The notes beneath the pieces are model-generated. The model ran no database searches. It was not told the origin of the DNA and worked only from the letters and a program-made list of their open reading frames with translations. A stretch of DNA of 64,000 nt from Streptomyces carminius (GTDB lineage Bacteria > Actinomycetota > Actinomycetes > Streptomycetales > Streptomycetaceae), in contig NZ_PGGW01000040.1 of assembly GCF_002794255.1 (NCBI RefSeq), positions 148,954 to 212,953 on the forward strand, in the 5' to 3' direction. This document shows, one piece after another, positions 7,590-17,046 of the stretch; the first letter of the stretch is position 1; each line of letters begins with the position of its first letter. The translations under genes were made by a program, and so were the position numbers.

Positions 7590-8867
7590 ATGCGGTGGAC
7601 GAGGGCCGCGGGCAGGGGGCTCCTGGCGGTCGCCGTCGTCCTGGCGGGTCATGCGGGGGCGGGTTCCCCGGCGGCGCGTCCGGCCGCGCACGACGGCGGG
7701 CGCGGACCGGTCACCCTGGTCACGGCCGGGGATCTGACCGAGTACCTCGATCCGGTGCTCGACGACTGGAACCGCGCGCGCCCCGGCGAGCGGGCCACCC
7801 TGGTGGAGCTGCCGGACTCGGCGGACGAGACCCGGGCCCAGATGGTCACCGCCCTGCGCTCCGGCAGCGACCGCTTCGACGTGCTCAACATCGACGTGGC
7901 CTGGACGTCGGAGTTCGCCGCGGCGGGCTGGATCGCGCCCGTCGACCCGGACCGCTTCCCGCTGGGGACGTTCCTGCCGCCGGTGGTGGACACCGCCACC
8001 TTCGGCGGGCGGCTGTACGCGGTGCCGTACGTCACCAACGCCGGGCTGCTGTACTACCGCTCGGACGTGCTGGCGGCGGCGGGCGAGGAGCCCCCGCGCA
8101 CCTGGGCGGAGCTGGCCCGGCTGGCGCGGGAGGTCGCCCCGCGGCACGGACTGGACGGCTACGCCGGGCAGTTCCTGCCGTACGAGGGACTGACGGCCAA
8201 CGCCACCGAGGCGGTGCGCTCGGCCGGCGGTTCCTTCCTCGGCGACGAGGGCGCGACGGTGACCGTGGACAGCGACGCGGCCCGCGCGGGGCTGCGCTTC
8301 CTCACCGAGGGGGTGCGGGAGGGCTGGATACCCGAGGAGTCGCTGGGCTGGAAGGAGGAGGAGTCGCGGCGGGCGTTCCAGGAGGGGCGGCTGCTGTTCC
8401 TGCGCAACTGGCCGTATGTGCACTCCATGGCGAACGGCCCGGACTCGAAGGTCGCCGGGCGGTTCGGGGCGGTGCCGCTGCCGGGGCCGGACGGTCCGGG
8501 CGTCAGTGTGCTGGGCGGCTCCAACCTGGCGGTCAGCGCCCACTCCCGGCATCCGGAGACGGCGGCCGACCTGATCGCGTACCTCACCGGTGAGCGGGTG
8601 CAGCGCCGGGTGCTCACCGAGGGGGCGCTGCCGCCGGTGCGGGCGGAGCTGTACTCGGATCCGGAGCTGGTACGCGCCTTCCCCTACCTGCCGACGCTGC
8701 GGGAGAGTGTGCTGGCGGCCGAGCCGCGGCCCAAGAGCCCGCGCTACGACCAGGTGAGCCTGGTGGTGCAGGCCGTGGTGCACGACGCGATGGCGGGGCG
8801 CCAGACGCCGAAGGCGGCGGTGGCGCGGCTTGCGCGGGAGCTGCGGGCGGTCGCCCGCGGCGGCTGA
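7590..8867 (+). CDS. extracellular solute-binding protein of a sugar ABC importer (orphan)
   Basis: 425 residues from ATG 7590, which follows GGGAGGG. A signal-like N-terminus (to about residue 30) lacks a lipobox cysteine, unusual for a Gram-positive binding protein. The mature part is a family-1 (maltose/trehalose type) binding protein: DVLNIDVAWTSEFAAAGWI, YAVPYVTNAGLLYYR and SVLGGSNLAVS are characteristic segments. No permease or ATPase gene is adjacent in its own operon; the aglEFG-like operon follows after about 370 bases and has its own binding protein. It may use shared permeases or be secreted. Substrate unknown, probably an oligosaccharide. Confidence 0.85.
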   Translation: MRWTRAAGRGLLAVAVVLAGHAGAGSPAARPAAHDGGRGPVTLVTAGDLTEYLDPVLDDWNRARPGERATLVELPDSADETRAQMVTALRSGSDRFDVLNIDVAWTSEFAAAGWIAPVDPDRFPLGTFLPPVVDTATFGGRLYAVPYVTNAGLLYYRSDVLAAAGEEPPRTWAELARLAREVAPRHGLDGYAGQFLPYEGLTANATEAVRSAGGSFLGDEGATVTVDSDAARAGLRFLTEGVREGWIPEESLGWKEEESRRAFQEGRLLFLRNWPYVHSMANGPDSKVAGRFGAVPLPGPDGPGVSVLGGSNLAVSAHSRHPETAADLIAYLTGERVQRRVLTEGALPPVRAELYSDPELVRAFPYLPTLRESVLAAEPRPKSPRYDQVSLVVQAVVHDAMAGRQTPKAAVARLARELRAVARGG

Positions 8868-8893
8868 CTCCGGCGTCAGGACCGGTGCCGGGC

Positions 8894-8939
8894 CGGAGAG
8901 TTGAGTGCATCTCTCCGACAGATACCTACACGTTAGGTA
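8894..8939. promoter_or_regulatory. two inverted repeats downstream of the orphan binding-protein gene
   Basis: First dyad: CGGAGAG (8894-8900) and CTCTCCG (8911-8917) with a 10-base loop, a weak hairpin about 27 bases after the stop codon. Second: TACCTA (8923-8928) and TAGGTA (8934-8939) around CACGT, a possible operator. The rest of the 8868-9235 gap holds a promoter candidate and no convincing gene. Confidence 0.4.
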
Positions 8940-9010
8940 CCGGAAGAGTCCTCCGCCGCCCTTACGCGCGGACATCTACGGCCATAGCAGGGCAGCTTTC
9001 CGACCACTCG

Positions 9011-9041
9011 TTGACACCTCACTGTTTCCGCTACTTAACAT
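9011..9041 (+). promoter_or_regulatory. candidate promoter of the aglEFG-like operon
   Basis: TTGACA at 9011-9016 matches the -35 consensus exactly. TAACAT at 9036-9041 is the best -10 candidate, with a 19-base spacer; TACTTA at 9032 is an alternative with 15. The unusually A/T-rich stretch supports a promoter about 195 bases before the operon's first start codon. Control by a LacI- or ROK-type sugar regulator encoded elsewhere is expected for such operons but not shown here. Confidence 0.5.
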
Positions 9042-9235
9042 GAATGCATAACGGCGGCTGGCACAGTCGTGGCTGCCCTTCACCCGGCGCAGGAAACGGA
9101 AGCAACGCGGGCGCGCACCGCCACGGCCGGGAAGGGGCCCCGCCCGGCCTCCCGCCGAGCCGGCACCACGAGCACCGCACGCCACGCACCGCACCGTCCG
9201 GCCGCCGCGCGGCCCCGGCCTCGAAGAGGAGAGCC

Positions 9236-10636
9236 ATGACCACCGAACGCACAGGACGTACAGGCCGTACGGAGAGCACCGGCAGCGGCGGACGTACCGG
9301 ACGCGCGAGGGGTGCCGCCGGACGGCGCGGCACGGTGGCCGGAGCCGCCTCGCTCGTCCTCGCCCTCACCGCGACGGCCTGCGGCGGGGACAGCGCCGCC
9401 GACTCCTCGGGACAGGACCTCAAGGGCCAGACGGTCACGGTCGCCGGCGTGTGGACCGGCGTCGAGCAGGAGAACTTCAAGAAGGTCATGGCCGCCTTCA
9501 CCGAGAAGACCGGCGCCGAGACGAAGTTCGTCTCCACCGGCGACAACGTCTCCACCGTCATCGGCAGCAAGATCGAGGGCGGCAACGCGCCCGACGTGGT
9601 GATGGTCCCGCAGGTCGGCGTGCTCCGGCAGTTCGCCGAGAAGGGCTGGCTCAAGCCGCTGTCCAGGGACACCGACCAGCTCGCCGACAACCACTTCGCC
9701 CCGGTGTGGAAGGACTACGGCACCGTCGACGGGATCTTCTACGGCCTGTACTTCAAGGCGTCCCACAAGTCGACCGTCTGGTACAGCCCGGAGGCGTTCG
9801 AGCAGGCCGGCGTCAACCCGCCCGAGACCTACGACCAGTTGCTGACGGCGGGCCGCACCCTCTCCGACTCCGGCCTGGCGGCCTTCTCCGTCGCCGGCGA
9901 GTCCGGCTGGCCGCTCACCGACTGGTTCGAGAACATCTACCTCTCCCAGGCCGGCCCCGCGATGTACGACAAGCTCGCCCACCACGAGATCCCCTGGACC
10001 GACCCGTCCGTCGTCAAGGCCCTCACCACCCTGGGCGAACTCTTCGGCGACGACGAGCTGGTGGAGGGCGGCGGCACCGGGGCGCTGCGCACCGACTTCC
10101 CCGAGTCCGTCGAACGGGTCTTCGGCGACGACCCGAAGGCCGGCATGGTCTACGAGGGCGACTTCGTCGCGGGCCTGATCTCGGGCCAGTTCGGCAAGCG
10201 GGTCGGCGAGGACGCGAAGTTCTTCCCCTTCCCGGCCGTGGACGGCGGCGAGCCGCCGGTGGTCGGCGGCGGGGACGCCGCGGTGGTGCTCAAGAAGGGC
10301 GGGAACACCAAGGCGGGCATGGCGTTCGTGGAGTTCCTGGCCACCCCCGAGGCGGCCGAGGTGTGGGCCGCCTCGGGCGGCTTCCTCTCCCCCAACGAGT
10401 CCCTGGACCTGAACGCCTACCAGGACGAGACCACCCGGCAGACCGCCGAGTCCCTGGTGGCGGCCGGCGACGACGTGCGGTTCGACATGTCCGACCAGGC
10501 CCCGGCGGCCTTCGGCGGCACCCAGGGCGCCGGCGAGTGGAAGCTCCTCCAGGACTTCCTGCGCGACCCCTCCGACCCGGCCGGCACCGCGGAGAAGCTG
10601 GAGGCCGCCGCGGCCAAGGCCTGGCAGCAGGGCTGA
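9236..10636 (+). CDS. aglE: alpha-glucoside ABC importer, solute-binding lipoprotein (AglE-like)
   Basis: 466 residues from ATG 9236 (GAGGAGAG upstream). The N-terminus is a long basic leader, a hydrophobic core and a lipobox-like LTATACGG with the lipid-accepting Cys at residue 49. The rest is a family-1 sugar-binding protein (NAPDVVMVPQVGVLRQFAEK, GIFYGLYFKASHKSTVWYSP, AGMVYEGDFVAGLI). First gene of a three-gene operon with two permeases; no ATPase follows, which fits Streptomyces practice of sharing the multi-operon ATPase MsiK. The AglE name rests on its resemblance and on the unusual AglF-type permease next door. Sugar specificity is not proven. Confidence 0.8.
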   Translation: MTTERTGRTGRTESTGSGGRTGRARGAAGRRGTVAGAASLVLALTATACGGDSAADSSGQDLKGQTVTVAGVWTGVEQENFKKVMAAFTEKTGAETKFVSTGDNVSTVIGSKIEGGNAPDVVMVPQVGVLRQFAEKGWLKPLSRDTDQLADNHFAPVWKDYGTVDGIFYGLYFKASHKSTVWYSPEAFEQAGVNPPETYDQLLTAGRTLSDSGLAAFSVAGESGWPLTDWFENIYLSQAGPAMYDKLAHHEIPWTDPSVVKALTTLGELFGDDELVEGGGTGALRTDFPESVERVFGDDPKAGMVYEGDFVAGLISGQFGKRVGEDAKFFPFPAVDGGEPPVVGGGDAAVVLKKGGNTKAGMAFVEFLATPEAAEVWAASGGFLSPNESLDLNAYQDETTRQTAESLVAAGDDVRFDMSDQAPAAFGGTQGAGEWKLLQDFLRDPSDPAGTAEKLEAAAAKAWQQG

Positions 10637-10648
10637 GGGGGAACAGCC

Positions 10649-12061
10649 GTGACCTCCTCTCCCCCCGCGGCGGTCCCCGTACCGCCCGCCCCGGCGGCTG
10701 ACGGCCGGGAAGGCGCCCCGGCCGGGGCGCCCGCCCCCGACGACCGCGCCGCGGCGCTCCGGCGAAGCGCCCGGCGGCGCCGGCAACTGAGCGCCGCGCT
10801 GTTCCTGCTGCCCGCCCTGCTGCTGCTCGGCGCGCTGGTCGCGTACCCGATCCTGTTCTCCGTCGGCCGCAGTCTCTTCGACGCCTCCGGCGACCGGTTC
10901 GTGGGCGCCGGGAACTACGTCGAGATGTTCCGCGATCCGGCCACCCTCAAGGCCGTCCGCAACACCGCCGTCTGGGTCGTGGCCGCCCCGGCGCTGCTGA
11001 CCGGGCTCGGGCTGGTCCTGGCCGTGCTCACCGAGAAGGTGCGCTGGGCCACCGCGTTCAAGATCCTGATGTTCATGCCGATGGCGATCTCCTTCCTCGC
11101 CGCGGGCATCATCTTCCGCATCACCTACGAGCAGGACCCCGAGCGCGGCATCCTCAACGCCGTCGTCACCGGCGTCCACGGCGCCTTCGCCGACGAGCCC
11201 TCCTACCCCGGCGCCCGCGTCCGGGAGGAGAGCGGGGTCACCAGGGCCGCGGACGGCTCGTACTCCACGGCCGCGGACCTGTCGCCCGGCGACCGCACCG
11301 TCTCCCTGGGCGTGGTCGGCGTACCGCCGAAGGAGGTGCCCGCCGGTGCGGAACCCGCCGCGGGCGCCCCGAAGGCCGGGGAGGGGGCGCTGGCCGGCAC
11401 CGTCTATCTGGACTTCACCCCCGGCGGGGGCGGCGAGGCGGGCCGGATCGACTCCGGGGAGCGCGGGCTGCCCGGCATGACGGTCCAGGCGGTGCGCGAC
11501 GGCGAGGTGGTGGGGGAGGCCACCACCGCGGCCGACGGCTCGTTCCGCTTCACCGGGCTGTCGGGGAGCGGCGCGTACTCCCTGAAGCTGCCCGCGGCCA
11601 ACTTCGCCGAGCCCTACGGCGGCGTCTCCTGGCTGGGCCCGGCCCTGGTCACCCCGGCGATCATCGGCGCCTACCTGTGGATCTGGACGGGCTTCTCGAT
11701 GGTCCTCATCGGCGCCGGGCTGGCCGCGATGCCCCGGGACGTGCTGGAGGCCGCCCGGATGGACGGCGCGAACGAGTGGCAGATCTTCCGCCGGATCACC
11801 GTGCCGCTGCTCGCGCCCGTGCTGACCGTGGTCTTCGTGACCCTGGTGATCAACGTGCTGAAGGTCTTCGACCTCGTCTACATCATCGCCCCCGGTCCGG
11901 TGCTCGAGGACGCCAACGTGCTGGCCATGCAGATGTGGCTGGTCTCCTTCGGCGGCGGCAACAACCAGGGCCTGGGCAGCGCCATCGGCGTCCTGCTGCT
12001 GCTCCTGGTGGTCCCGGCCATGATCTTCAACATCCGACGCTTCCGCAGGAGCCAGCGATGA
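10649..12061 (+). CDS. aglF: alpha-glucoside ABC importer permease with large external insert (AglF-like)
   Basis: 470 residues from GTG 10649, 12 bases after the previous stop. It has a disordered Ala/Pro N-terminus and six expected membrane segments, starting near residue 48, but an insert of about 145 residues (roughly 185-330) interrupts the segment after IIFRITYEQDP. The insert ends in a beta-rich module (AGTVYLDFTPG, GLPGMTVQAVRDG, TTAADGSFRF) like carboxypeptidase-regulatory or SdrD-type folds and must lie outside the membrane. The inner-membrane permease signature EAARMDGANEWQIFRRI contacts the ATPase. The insert may dock the binding protein. It ends in an ATGA overlap with the next permease. 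Confidence 0.82.
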   Translation: MTSSPPAAVPVPPAPAADGREGAPAGAPAPDDRAAALRRSARRRRQLSAALFLLPALLLLGALVAYPILFSVGRSLFDASGDRFVGAGNYVEMFRDPATLKAVRNTAVWVVAAPALLTGLGLVLAVLTEKVRWATAFKILMFMPMAISFLAAGIIFRITYEQDPERGILNAVVTGVHGAFADEPSYPGARVREESGVTRAADGSYSTAADLSPGDRTVSLGVVGVPPKEVPAGAEPAAGAPKAGEGALAGTVYLDFTPGGGGEAGRIDSGERGLPGMTVQAVRDGEVVGEATTAADGSFRFTGLSGSGAYSLKLPAANFAEPYGGVSWLGPALVTPAIIGAYLWIWTGFSMVLIGAGLAAMPRDVLEAARMDGANEWQIFRRITVPLLAPVLTVVFVTLVINVLKVFDLVYIIAPGPVLEDANVLAMQMWLVSFGGGNNQGLGSAIGVLLLLLVVPAMIFNIRRFRRSQR

Positions 12062-13056
12062 CCGCCCACGGCACCGTCCAGGAGAGGCCGGACAACCCGG
12101 AGCCGGAGAACCCCGGGAAGGCACCGGCCGCACAGTCCCCGGCCCTCGCGGCGGCGGCCGCGGGGGCCGGGTCCCCACCCCCCGCCGGGCTCCCCGCCCC
12201 CGCCCGGCGGGGGGCCGCCGGGCGGCTCACGGCCCTGCTGGGCAGGACCGCGGTCCAGGTGTTCCTCGTCGTGATCGCGCTGGTCTGGATCACCCCCGCG
12301 CTGGGCCTGTTCCTGTCCTCGCTGCGCTCGGAGGAGGACAACGCCGCCGGCGGCTGGTGGGAGGCGCTGGCCGAGCCGGGCGGGCTGTCGGTCGACAACT
12401 ACACGGCGCTGCTGGAGAACTCCGGCATCACCGAGGCCTTCTGGAACACCGTGCTGATCTCGGTGCCCACCACCGTCTCGGTGGTGGTGATCGCGGCCCT
12501 GGCGGGCTACGCGTTCGCCTGGCTGGAGTTCCCCGGCCGCGACTGGATCTTCCTGGTGGTGGTCGGCCTGCTGGTGGTGCCGGTCCAGGTCGGGCTGCTG
12601 CCGGTGGCGAAGATGTTCGGCGCGCTGGGGCTGTTCGGCACGATCCCCGGGGTGGTGCTGTTCCACATCGCCTACGGTCTGCCGTTCGCGGTCTTCCTGC
12701 TGCGCAACTACTTCGCGGAGATCCCCCGCGAGATGCTGGAGGCCGCGCGGATGGACGGCGGCGGGGAGTGGCGGATCTTCACGCGGCTCATCCTGCCGGT
12801 GGGGCGGCCCGCGATCGCGAGCCTGGCGATCTTCCAGTTCCTGTGGGTGTGGAACGACATGCTGGTCGCGCTGATCTTCGCGGACAGCGACTCGCAGCCG
12901 CTGACCGTCGCGCTCCAGTCGGAGATGCGGCAGTTCGGCAGCAACATCGAGATCCTGGCGCCCGGCGCCTTCCTCTCCCTGGCCGTGCCGCTGGTGGTGT
13001 TCTTCGCCTTCCAGAAGCACTTCGTGCAGGGCGTGATGGCCGGCTCGGTGAAGTGA
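12058..13056 (+). CDS. aglG: alpha-glucoside ABC importer permease (AglG-like)
   Basis: 332 residues; ATG 12058 overlaps the stop of the preceding permease by 4 bases, so the two are translationally coupled. After an 85-residue Pro/Ala-rich cytoplasmic leader come the membrane segments of a MalG-type permease (VFLVVIALVWITPALGLFL first). The EAA loop reads EAARMDGGGEWRIFTRLILP, the contact with the ATPase. The C-terminus (QKHFVQGVMAGSVK) is the classical MalG-family ending. Works with the upstream permease as the membrane pore. Confidence 0.88.
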   Translation: MTAHGTVQERPDNPEPENPGKAPAAQSPALAAAAAGAGSPPPAGLPAPARRGAAGRLTALLGRTAVQVFLVVIALVWITPALGLFLSSLRSEEDNAAGGWWEALAEPGGLSVDNYTALLENSGITEAFWNTVLISVPTTVSVVVIAALAGYAFAWLEFPGRDWIFLVVVGLLVVPVQVGLLPVAKMFGALGLFGTIPGVVLFHIAYGLPFAVFLLRNYFAEIPREMLEAARMDGGGEWRIFTRLILPVGRPAIASLAIFQFLWVWNDMLVALIFADSDSQPLTVALQSEMRQFGSNIEILAPGAFLSLAVPLVVFFAFQKHFVQGVMAGSVK

Positions 13057-13104
13057 CCGCCCCGGCGGCTCCCCCGGTCCTTCCGCGGAGCCGCCCGACG
13101 AACG

Positions 13105-13142
13105 CCCGGCTGCCCGTCGCCTCCCCCGTGCGGGCAGCCGGG
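13105..13142 (+). terminator. hairpin terminator after the aglEFG-like operon
   Basis: CCCGGCTGCCCG (13105-13116) pairs perfectly with CGGGCAGCCGGG (13131-13142) across a 14-base loop. There is no U tract, normal for Streptomyces. It lies between two convergent genes and can serve both. A 12-base direct repeat, GGTCACACCTCC, follows at 13141 and 13157; the second copy covers the dtd stop codon. Confidence 0.7.
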
Positions 13143-13159
13143 TCACACCTCCGGCAGGG

Positions 13160-13621
13160 TCACACCTCCAGCAGCACCGTGAACGGGCCGTCGTTCGTGA
13201 GCGAGACCGCCATCCTCGCCCCGAACCGGCCCGTCTCCACCCGGGCGCCCAGCGCCCGCAGCCGGGCGCACACCTCGTCCACCAGCGGCTCGGCGACCGG
13301 GCCGGGAGCGGCGGCCTGCCAGGTGGGGCGGCGCCCCTTGCGGGCGTCACCGTAGAGAGTGAACTGGCTCACCACCAGCAGCGGCGCCCCGGTGTCCGAG
13401 CAGGAGCGCTCCCCCTCCAGCACGCGCAGGCCCCACAGTTTGCGCGCGAGCCTGTCCGCCTTCTCCGGAGTGTCGTCATGGGTCACCCCGACCAGTACGC
13501 ACAGCCCCTCGCCCTTGATCTCACCGACGGTCTCCTCACCGGCCCCGTCCGCCGCGCCGCCCTCGTCCCCGCTCCCGACGACGACCCTGGCCCCGTCCAC
13601 CCTCTGCACCACAGCACGCAT
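13160..13621 (-). CDS. dtd: D-aminoacyl-tRNA deacylase
   Basis: 153 residues from ATG 13621 ([15 protein letters not shown]), the canonical DTD start; an in-frame ATG 12 bases earlier is less likely. DTD releases D-amino acids from mischarged tRNAs in the cytoplasm. The active-site motif [12 protein letters not shown] and the C-terminal [11 protein letters not shown] (the cross-subunit Gly-Pro motif, here GPFT) are present. Slightly long because of a Gly/Ala insert near residues 18-28. Located beside rsiG (amfC), as in other Streptomyces. Confidence 0.93.
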   Translation of the reverse strand: MRAVVQRVDGARVVVGSGDEGGAADGAGEETVGEIKGEGLCVLVGVTHDDTPEKADRLARKLWGLRVLEGERSCSDTGAPLLVVSQFTLYGDARKGRRPTWQAAAPGPVAEPLVDEVCARLRALGARVETGRFGARMAVSLTNDGPFTVLLEV

Positions 13622-13770
13622 GCGGACCATCATGCCGCGCCCCCGGGCCGGCCGCGGCATGCGCCCGGTCGCGCCCCCGGCGCACCCCTGCGGGCGCCCG
13701 CCGGACGGCCGCCCGGCACCCGCCGGAGGGGTGCCCCGCGCTGCACGGAGGGTGCCCGTGATGGCACGAT

Positions 13771-13797
13771 GCGTACCGCACGGCGCGTACCGCACGG
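13771..13797 (+). repeat. tandem 14-base repeat in the dtd-rsiG gap
   Basis: GCGTACCGCACGG occurs at 13771-13783 and again at 13785-13797, separated by one C. It lies in the 263-base region between the divergent dtd and rsiG genes, 88 bases before the rsiG start, where a regulator could bind. No gene is visible in this gap. Confidence 0.6.
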
Positions 13798-13884
13798 TGC
13801 GCGCGGTGGCCGGCGCGGCGTATCCGCGGCGGGCCGCGGTGCTCCGCCGCGGTCCACGGCGAAGGGGACGAGGGGCACAAGACC

Positions 13885-14583
13885 ATGAGCACTGCCGGAA
13901 CCGGGCAGACGCCCGGAACCGTACCGGCGACCCGCACGGCCGCCGACACCCACGGCACACCCGCACCGAGCACCCCGCCGGACATCCCACCGGGCAGCCC
14001 GCCGGACCCGCCGTCGGACGCCTCACCGGGGGACGCCCCGCCGGGCACCCCGCCGGACGCGTACGGGGCGCTCCCGGCGGTGCTGCGCGACACCGAGCCC
14101 CCGAGGCTCACCGGCCTGCGCCTGCCCCAGTTGCGCGAACTGCGCCGCCAGGCGCAGCAGGAGGAGGCGGACACCGGCTACGTACGGCGGCTGGTCCAGG
14201 GCCGGCTCGACCTGCTGCGCGCCGAACTGGCCCGCCGCGGCGGCACGGCGGCGCCGGTCGTCGACCGGCTGGCGGAGATCCTCGCCGACGGCCCCTCGCC
14301 GGCGGGCGGCCCGGCACGGTCCGCCCGCCATGTGACCCTGCGCACCCCGCGCAGCGAGGAGTACCGGCGGCTGGCCGAGAACGTGCTCGCCGAGGTGGAG
14401 CTCTCCGATCCGGCCGCCCGCACCGAGGACGAACTGCACACCGCCATGGTGCGGCTGGGCCAGTACGAGCGGCAGCTCTCCCGCCGCCGCCAGGTGCTCC
14501 AGGACACGGCGAACGGGTGCAGCGCGGAGATCGCCCGCAGGTACCGTGAGGGCGAAGCACACGTGGACGACCTGCTGCCCTGA
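13885..14583 (+). CDS. rsiG: RsiG-type c-di-GMP-responsive anti-sigma factor (AmfC family)
   Basis: 232 residues from ATG 13885. RsiG binds the sporulation sigma factor WhiG in complex with cyclic di-GMP. The Pro-rich first 70 residues are low-complexity; the conserved part is two long helices (about 78-120 and 155-225) in an antiparallel coiled coil. Each helix should carry E(x3)S(x2)R(x3)Q(x3)D. Here helix 1 has E94, G98, R101, Q105, D109 (Ser replaced by Gly) and helix 2 has E195, S199, R202, Q206, N210 (Asp replaced by Asn). The codons GGC and AAC are clear in the DNA. The rest ([37 protein letters not shown]) matches the family closely. whiG is not in this window. Confidence 0.88.
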   Translation: MSTAGTGQTPGTVPATRTAADTHGTPAPSTPPDIPPGSPPDPPSDASPGDAPPGTPPDAYGALPAVLRDTEPPRLTGLRLPQLRELRRQAQQEEADTGYVRRLVQGRLDLLRAELARRGGTAAPVVDRLAEILADGPSPAGGPARSARHVTLRTPRSEEYRRLAENVLAEVELSDPAARTEDELHTAMVRLGQYERQLSRRRQVLQDTANGCSAEIARRYREGEAHVDDLLP

Positions 14584-14629
14584 CCCCGGGCGGCGGCCGT
14601 CCCTCCCGCACCCAGGGAAGGCCCCGCCC

Positions 14630-15622
14630 ATGAGCACCACCGTGTCCGCCTCCGACGCGTCCTCGACCCCTGCGGCCCTTCCGGCCCCCCCGGTCCTCGC
14701 CGAGGCCGTCCGCTCCGGCTTCACCGAGAGCCGGCACCGCGGCTCGCTGGTGGCGCTCGGTCCGGACGGCGCGGTCGAGTGGTCGCTGGGCGAGGTGACG
14801 GCGCCGGTCTTCCCCCGCTCCTGCGTCAAGCCGCTGCAGGCGGCGGCCGTGCTGCGGGCGGGTGCGGAGCTGTCCGGCGAGCGGCTGGCGCTGGCCGCGG
14901 CCAGCCACTCCGGCGAGCCCTTCCACCTGGACCTGGTGCGCAGGCTGCTCGCCGAGCACGGGCTGGCCGAGGACGAGCTGACCTGCCCGCCCGACCTGCC
15001 GCTGGACCGGGTGGAGGCCGAGCGGTGGCTGGCGGCCGGCGGGCGCCCGTCCCGCGCCGCCATGAACTGCTCGGGCAAGCACACCGCGTTCCTCGCCGCC
15101 TGCGACGCGAACGGCTGGCCGCGCGCCGGCTGCCTCGACCCCGGGCACCCCCTGCAACTGCTGGTCCGCGAAACGGTCGAGGCCGCGGCGGGCGAGCCGG
15201 TGGCGCACACCGGGACGGACGGCTGCGGCGCCCCGCTGTTCGCCTTCTCCCTCACCGGCCTGGCCCGTGCCTTCCGCGCCCTGGTGCTGGCCGCCCCCGG
15301 CAGCCCCGGGCGCCGGGTCGCGGACGCGATGCGCGCCCACCCCGAGTACGTGGCGGGCACCCGGCGCGCCGACACCCTGCTGATGCGCGGGATACCGGGC
15401 GCGCTGGCGAAGATGGGCGCCGAGGCGGTGCAGGCGGTGGCGCTGCCGGACGGCCGCGCCCTGGCGTTCAAGATCGAGGACGGCGCCACCCGGGCGCTGG
15501 GCCCGGTCACGGCCCGCGCCCTGGAGCGGATGGGCACGGCCGCACCGGTGCCGGCCGGGCTCGCCGACGCGCCCCTGACCGGGGGCGGGGAGCGGGTCGG
15601 GGAAATCCGCGCGACGTTCTGA
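14630..15622 (+). CDS. class 3 (Rhizobium etli-type) L-asparaginase
   Basis: 330 residues from ATG 14630. It belongs to the asparaginase II family (PF06089) that hydrolyses asparagine to aspartate and ammonia. The class 3 active-site residues are in place: S64 and K67 in RSCVKPLQ, serines 92/94 in ASHSGE, C147 and K150 in NCSGKH, C199 in DGCGAP, and K261 in AKMGAE. No signal peptide, so cytoplasmic. It follows rsiG by 46 bases with weak ribosome-binding sequence (GGGAAGG), so it may share its transcript. Length and motifs are complete. Confidence 0.92.
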   Translation: MSTTVSASDASSTPAALPAPPVLAEAVRSGFTESRHRGSLVALGPDGAVEWSLGEVTAPVFPRSCVKPLQAAAVLRAGAELSGERLALAAASHSGEPFHLDLVRRLLAEHGLAEDELTCPPDLPLDRVEAERWLAAGGRPSRAAMNCSGKHTAFLAACDANGWPRAGCLDPGHPLQLLVRETVEAAAGEPVAHTGTDGCGAPLFAFSLTGLARAFRALVLAAPGSPGRRVADAMRAHPEYVAGTRRADTLLMRGIPGALAKMGAEAVQAVALPDGRALAFKIEDGATRALGPVTARALERMGTAAPVPAGLADAPLTGGGERVGEIRATF

Positions 15623-15647
15623 CCCCGGCACCCCTAACGTCGCTCCC

Positions 15648-16943
15648 ATGCCCGCCGTACCCGCCGTACCCGCCGTACCAGCCGCCGCCGCGAACGCGCC
15701 CGACATCCGCGCCCTGACCGAGGACGACTACCCGGCGTGGGTCCGCGCCCTGGGAACCGGCTTCCTGCGCTCCGGGGAGGTCGGCGAGGAGGAGCTGGCG
15801 ATCCGGCGCGGCGGGATCGAACCGGACCGCACCCTGGGCGCGTTCGACGGTGACCGCTGCGTCGCCACCTTCCGCACCTTCGCGCAGAAGCTCACCGTCC
15901 CCGGCGGCGCCGCGGTGGACTCCCTCGCCGTCACCAACGTCACCGTCGCCGCCACCCACCGCCGCCGCGGGCTGCTGACCCGGATGATGACGCGGGAGCT
16001 GGCCGCCGCGAAGGAGCGCGGGGACGTCTGCTCCACGCTCGACGCCGCCGAGTACCCGATCTACGGCCGCTACGGCTACGGCCCGGCGGCCTGGGCCACC
16101 GAGTGGGAGGTGGACGTCCACCGCACCGGCTTGGACCGGCACCGCCCGGTGCCGCCGCCGCCCGGCGCCCGGATCGACCTGGCCGGCGCCGCCGAGGTGT
16201 GCGCCGAGGGCGCCGCCCTGCACGAGCGGGTGCGCGTCCTGCCCGGCCGGCACGGGACGGTGGACCGCTCCGGGCGCTGGTGGCGGCTGGCCACCGGTGA
16301 GCTGGACTGGCCCGGCAGCGGCTGGACGCGCCCCTTCCACGCGCTGTACCGCGACGCCGCCGGGCGGGTGCGGGGCCTGGCGACGTACACGGTGGAGAAC
16401 CGCTGGGAGGCCGATCTGCCGCAGTCGGTCCTGACGGTCCGCGATCTGCTCGCCGACGGGCCCGAGGCCGAACGGGCCCTGTGGCACCACCTGCTGTCCG
16501 TCGACTGGGTGGCCACCGTCCGCACCGGCCGGCGTGCCCCCGACGACCTGCTGCCGCTGCTGCTGCCGGACGTCCGGGCCGCCCGGACCGTCCACCACGC
16601 GGACTTCCTGTGGCTGCGCCCGCTGGACGTACCGGCGCTGCTCACCTCCCGCACGTACCCCGTCGAGGGGGCGCTGGTGCTGGAGCTGCGCGACCCGATG
16701 GGCCTGGCGGAGGGCCGCTTCCTGCTGGCGGCCGGCACCGAGGGGGCCGACTGCGCGCCCACCGGGCGGGCGGCCGATCTGGTGCTGGGGGTGGGCGAGC
16801 TGAGCGCGCTGTACCTGGGTGACGAGTCGGCCTCCCGGCTGCGGGCGCTGGGCCGGATCGACGAGGAGCGCCCCGGGGCGGTGGAACTGGCGGACGCCCT
16901 GCTGCGCACGGGCCGGCGGCCCTGGTGCCCGGACATGTTCTGA
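15648..16943 (+). CDS. Eis-family N-acetyltransferase
   Basis: 431 residues from ATG 15648. A Pro-Ala-Val repeat at residues 2-11 comes from a 9-base repeat (CCCGCCGTA). It is followed by an N-terminal GNAT domain with the acetyl-CoA loop ([17 protein letters not shown]), a central second GNAT fold and a sterol-carrier-like C-terminus. The chain ends in PWCPDMF; in Eis enzymes the terminal carboxylate takes part in catalysis. Eis proteins acetylate aminoglycosides and other amines at several positions; the natural substrate here is unknown. It lies 25 bases after the asparaginase stop. Confidence 0.88.
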   Translation: MPAVPAVPAVPAAAANAPDIRALTEDDYPAWVRALGTGFLRSGEVGEEELAIRRGGIEPDRTLGAFDGDRCVATFRTFAQKLTVPGGAAVDSLAVTNVTVAATHRRRGLLTRMMTRELAAAKERGDVCSTLDAAEYPIYGRYGYGPAAWATEWEVDVHRTGLDRHRPVPPPPGARIDLAGAAEVCAEGAALHERVRVLPGRHGTVDRSGRWWRLATGELDWPGSGWTRPFHALYRDAAGRVRGLATYTVENRWEADLPQSVLTVRDLLADGPEAERALWHHLLSVDWVATVRTGRRAPDDLLPLLLPDVRAARTVHHADFLWLRPLDVPALLTSRTYPVEGALVLELRDPMGLAEGRFLLAAGTEGADCAPTGRAADLVLGVGELSALYLGDESASRLRALGRIDEERPGAVELADALLRTGRRPWCPDMF

Positions 16944-16987
16944 GCCGACGGGCCGGGGGCGGCGGGACGCGACCGGGGGCGGGACGT

Positions 16988-17039
16988 GACCGGGGGCGGG
17001 GGCGCGTACTCCTTCTCCTTGCGCACCCCGCCCCCGGTC
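16988..17039. terminator. bidirectional hairpin terminator
   Basis: GACCGGGGGCGGGG (16988-17001) pairs perfectly with CCCCGCCCCCGGTC (17026-17039) over a 24-base loop. It separates the eis-like gene from the convergent 56-residue membrane protein gene. A partial second copy of the left arm (GACCGGGGGCGGGA) lies just upstream at about 16970. Confidence 0.75.
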
Positions 17040-17046
17040 CCGGCCG

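Noticed and set aside
9080..12178. A 1032-residue minus-strand frame
   Set aside because: It is the complement of the aglEFG-like operon, whose genes have clear motifs and start sites; long antisense frames are expected at this GC content.
15624..15690. Nine-base repeats read as a CRISPR-like array
   Set aside because: CCCGCCGTA units are contiguous without spacers and encode Pro-Ala-Val repeats at the start of the acetyltransferase.
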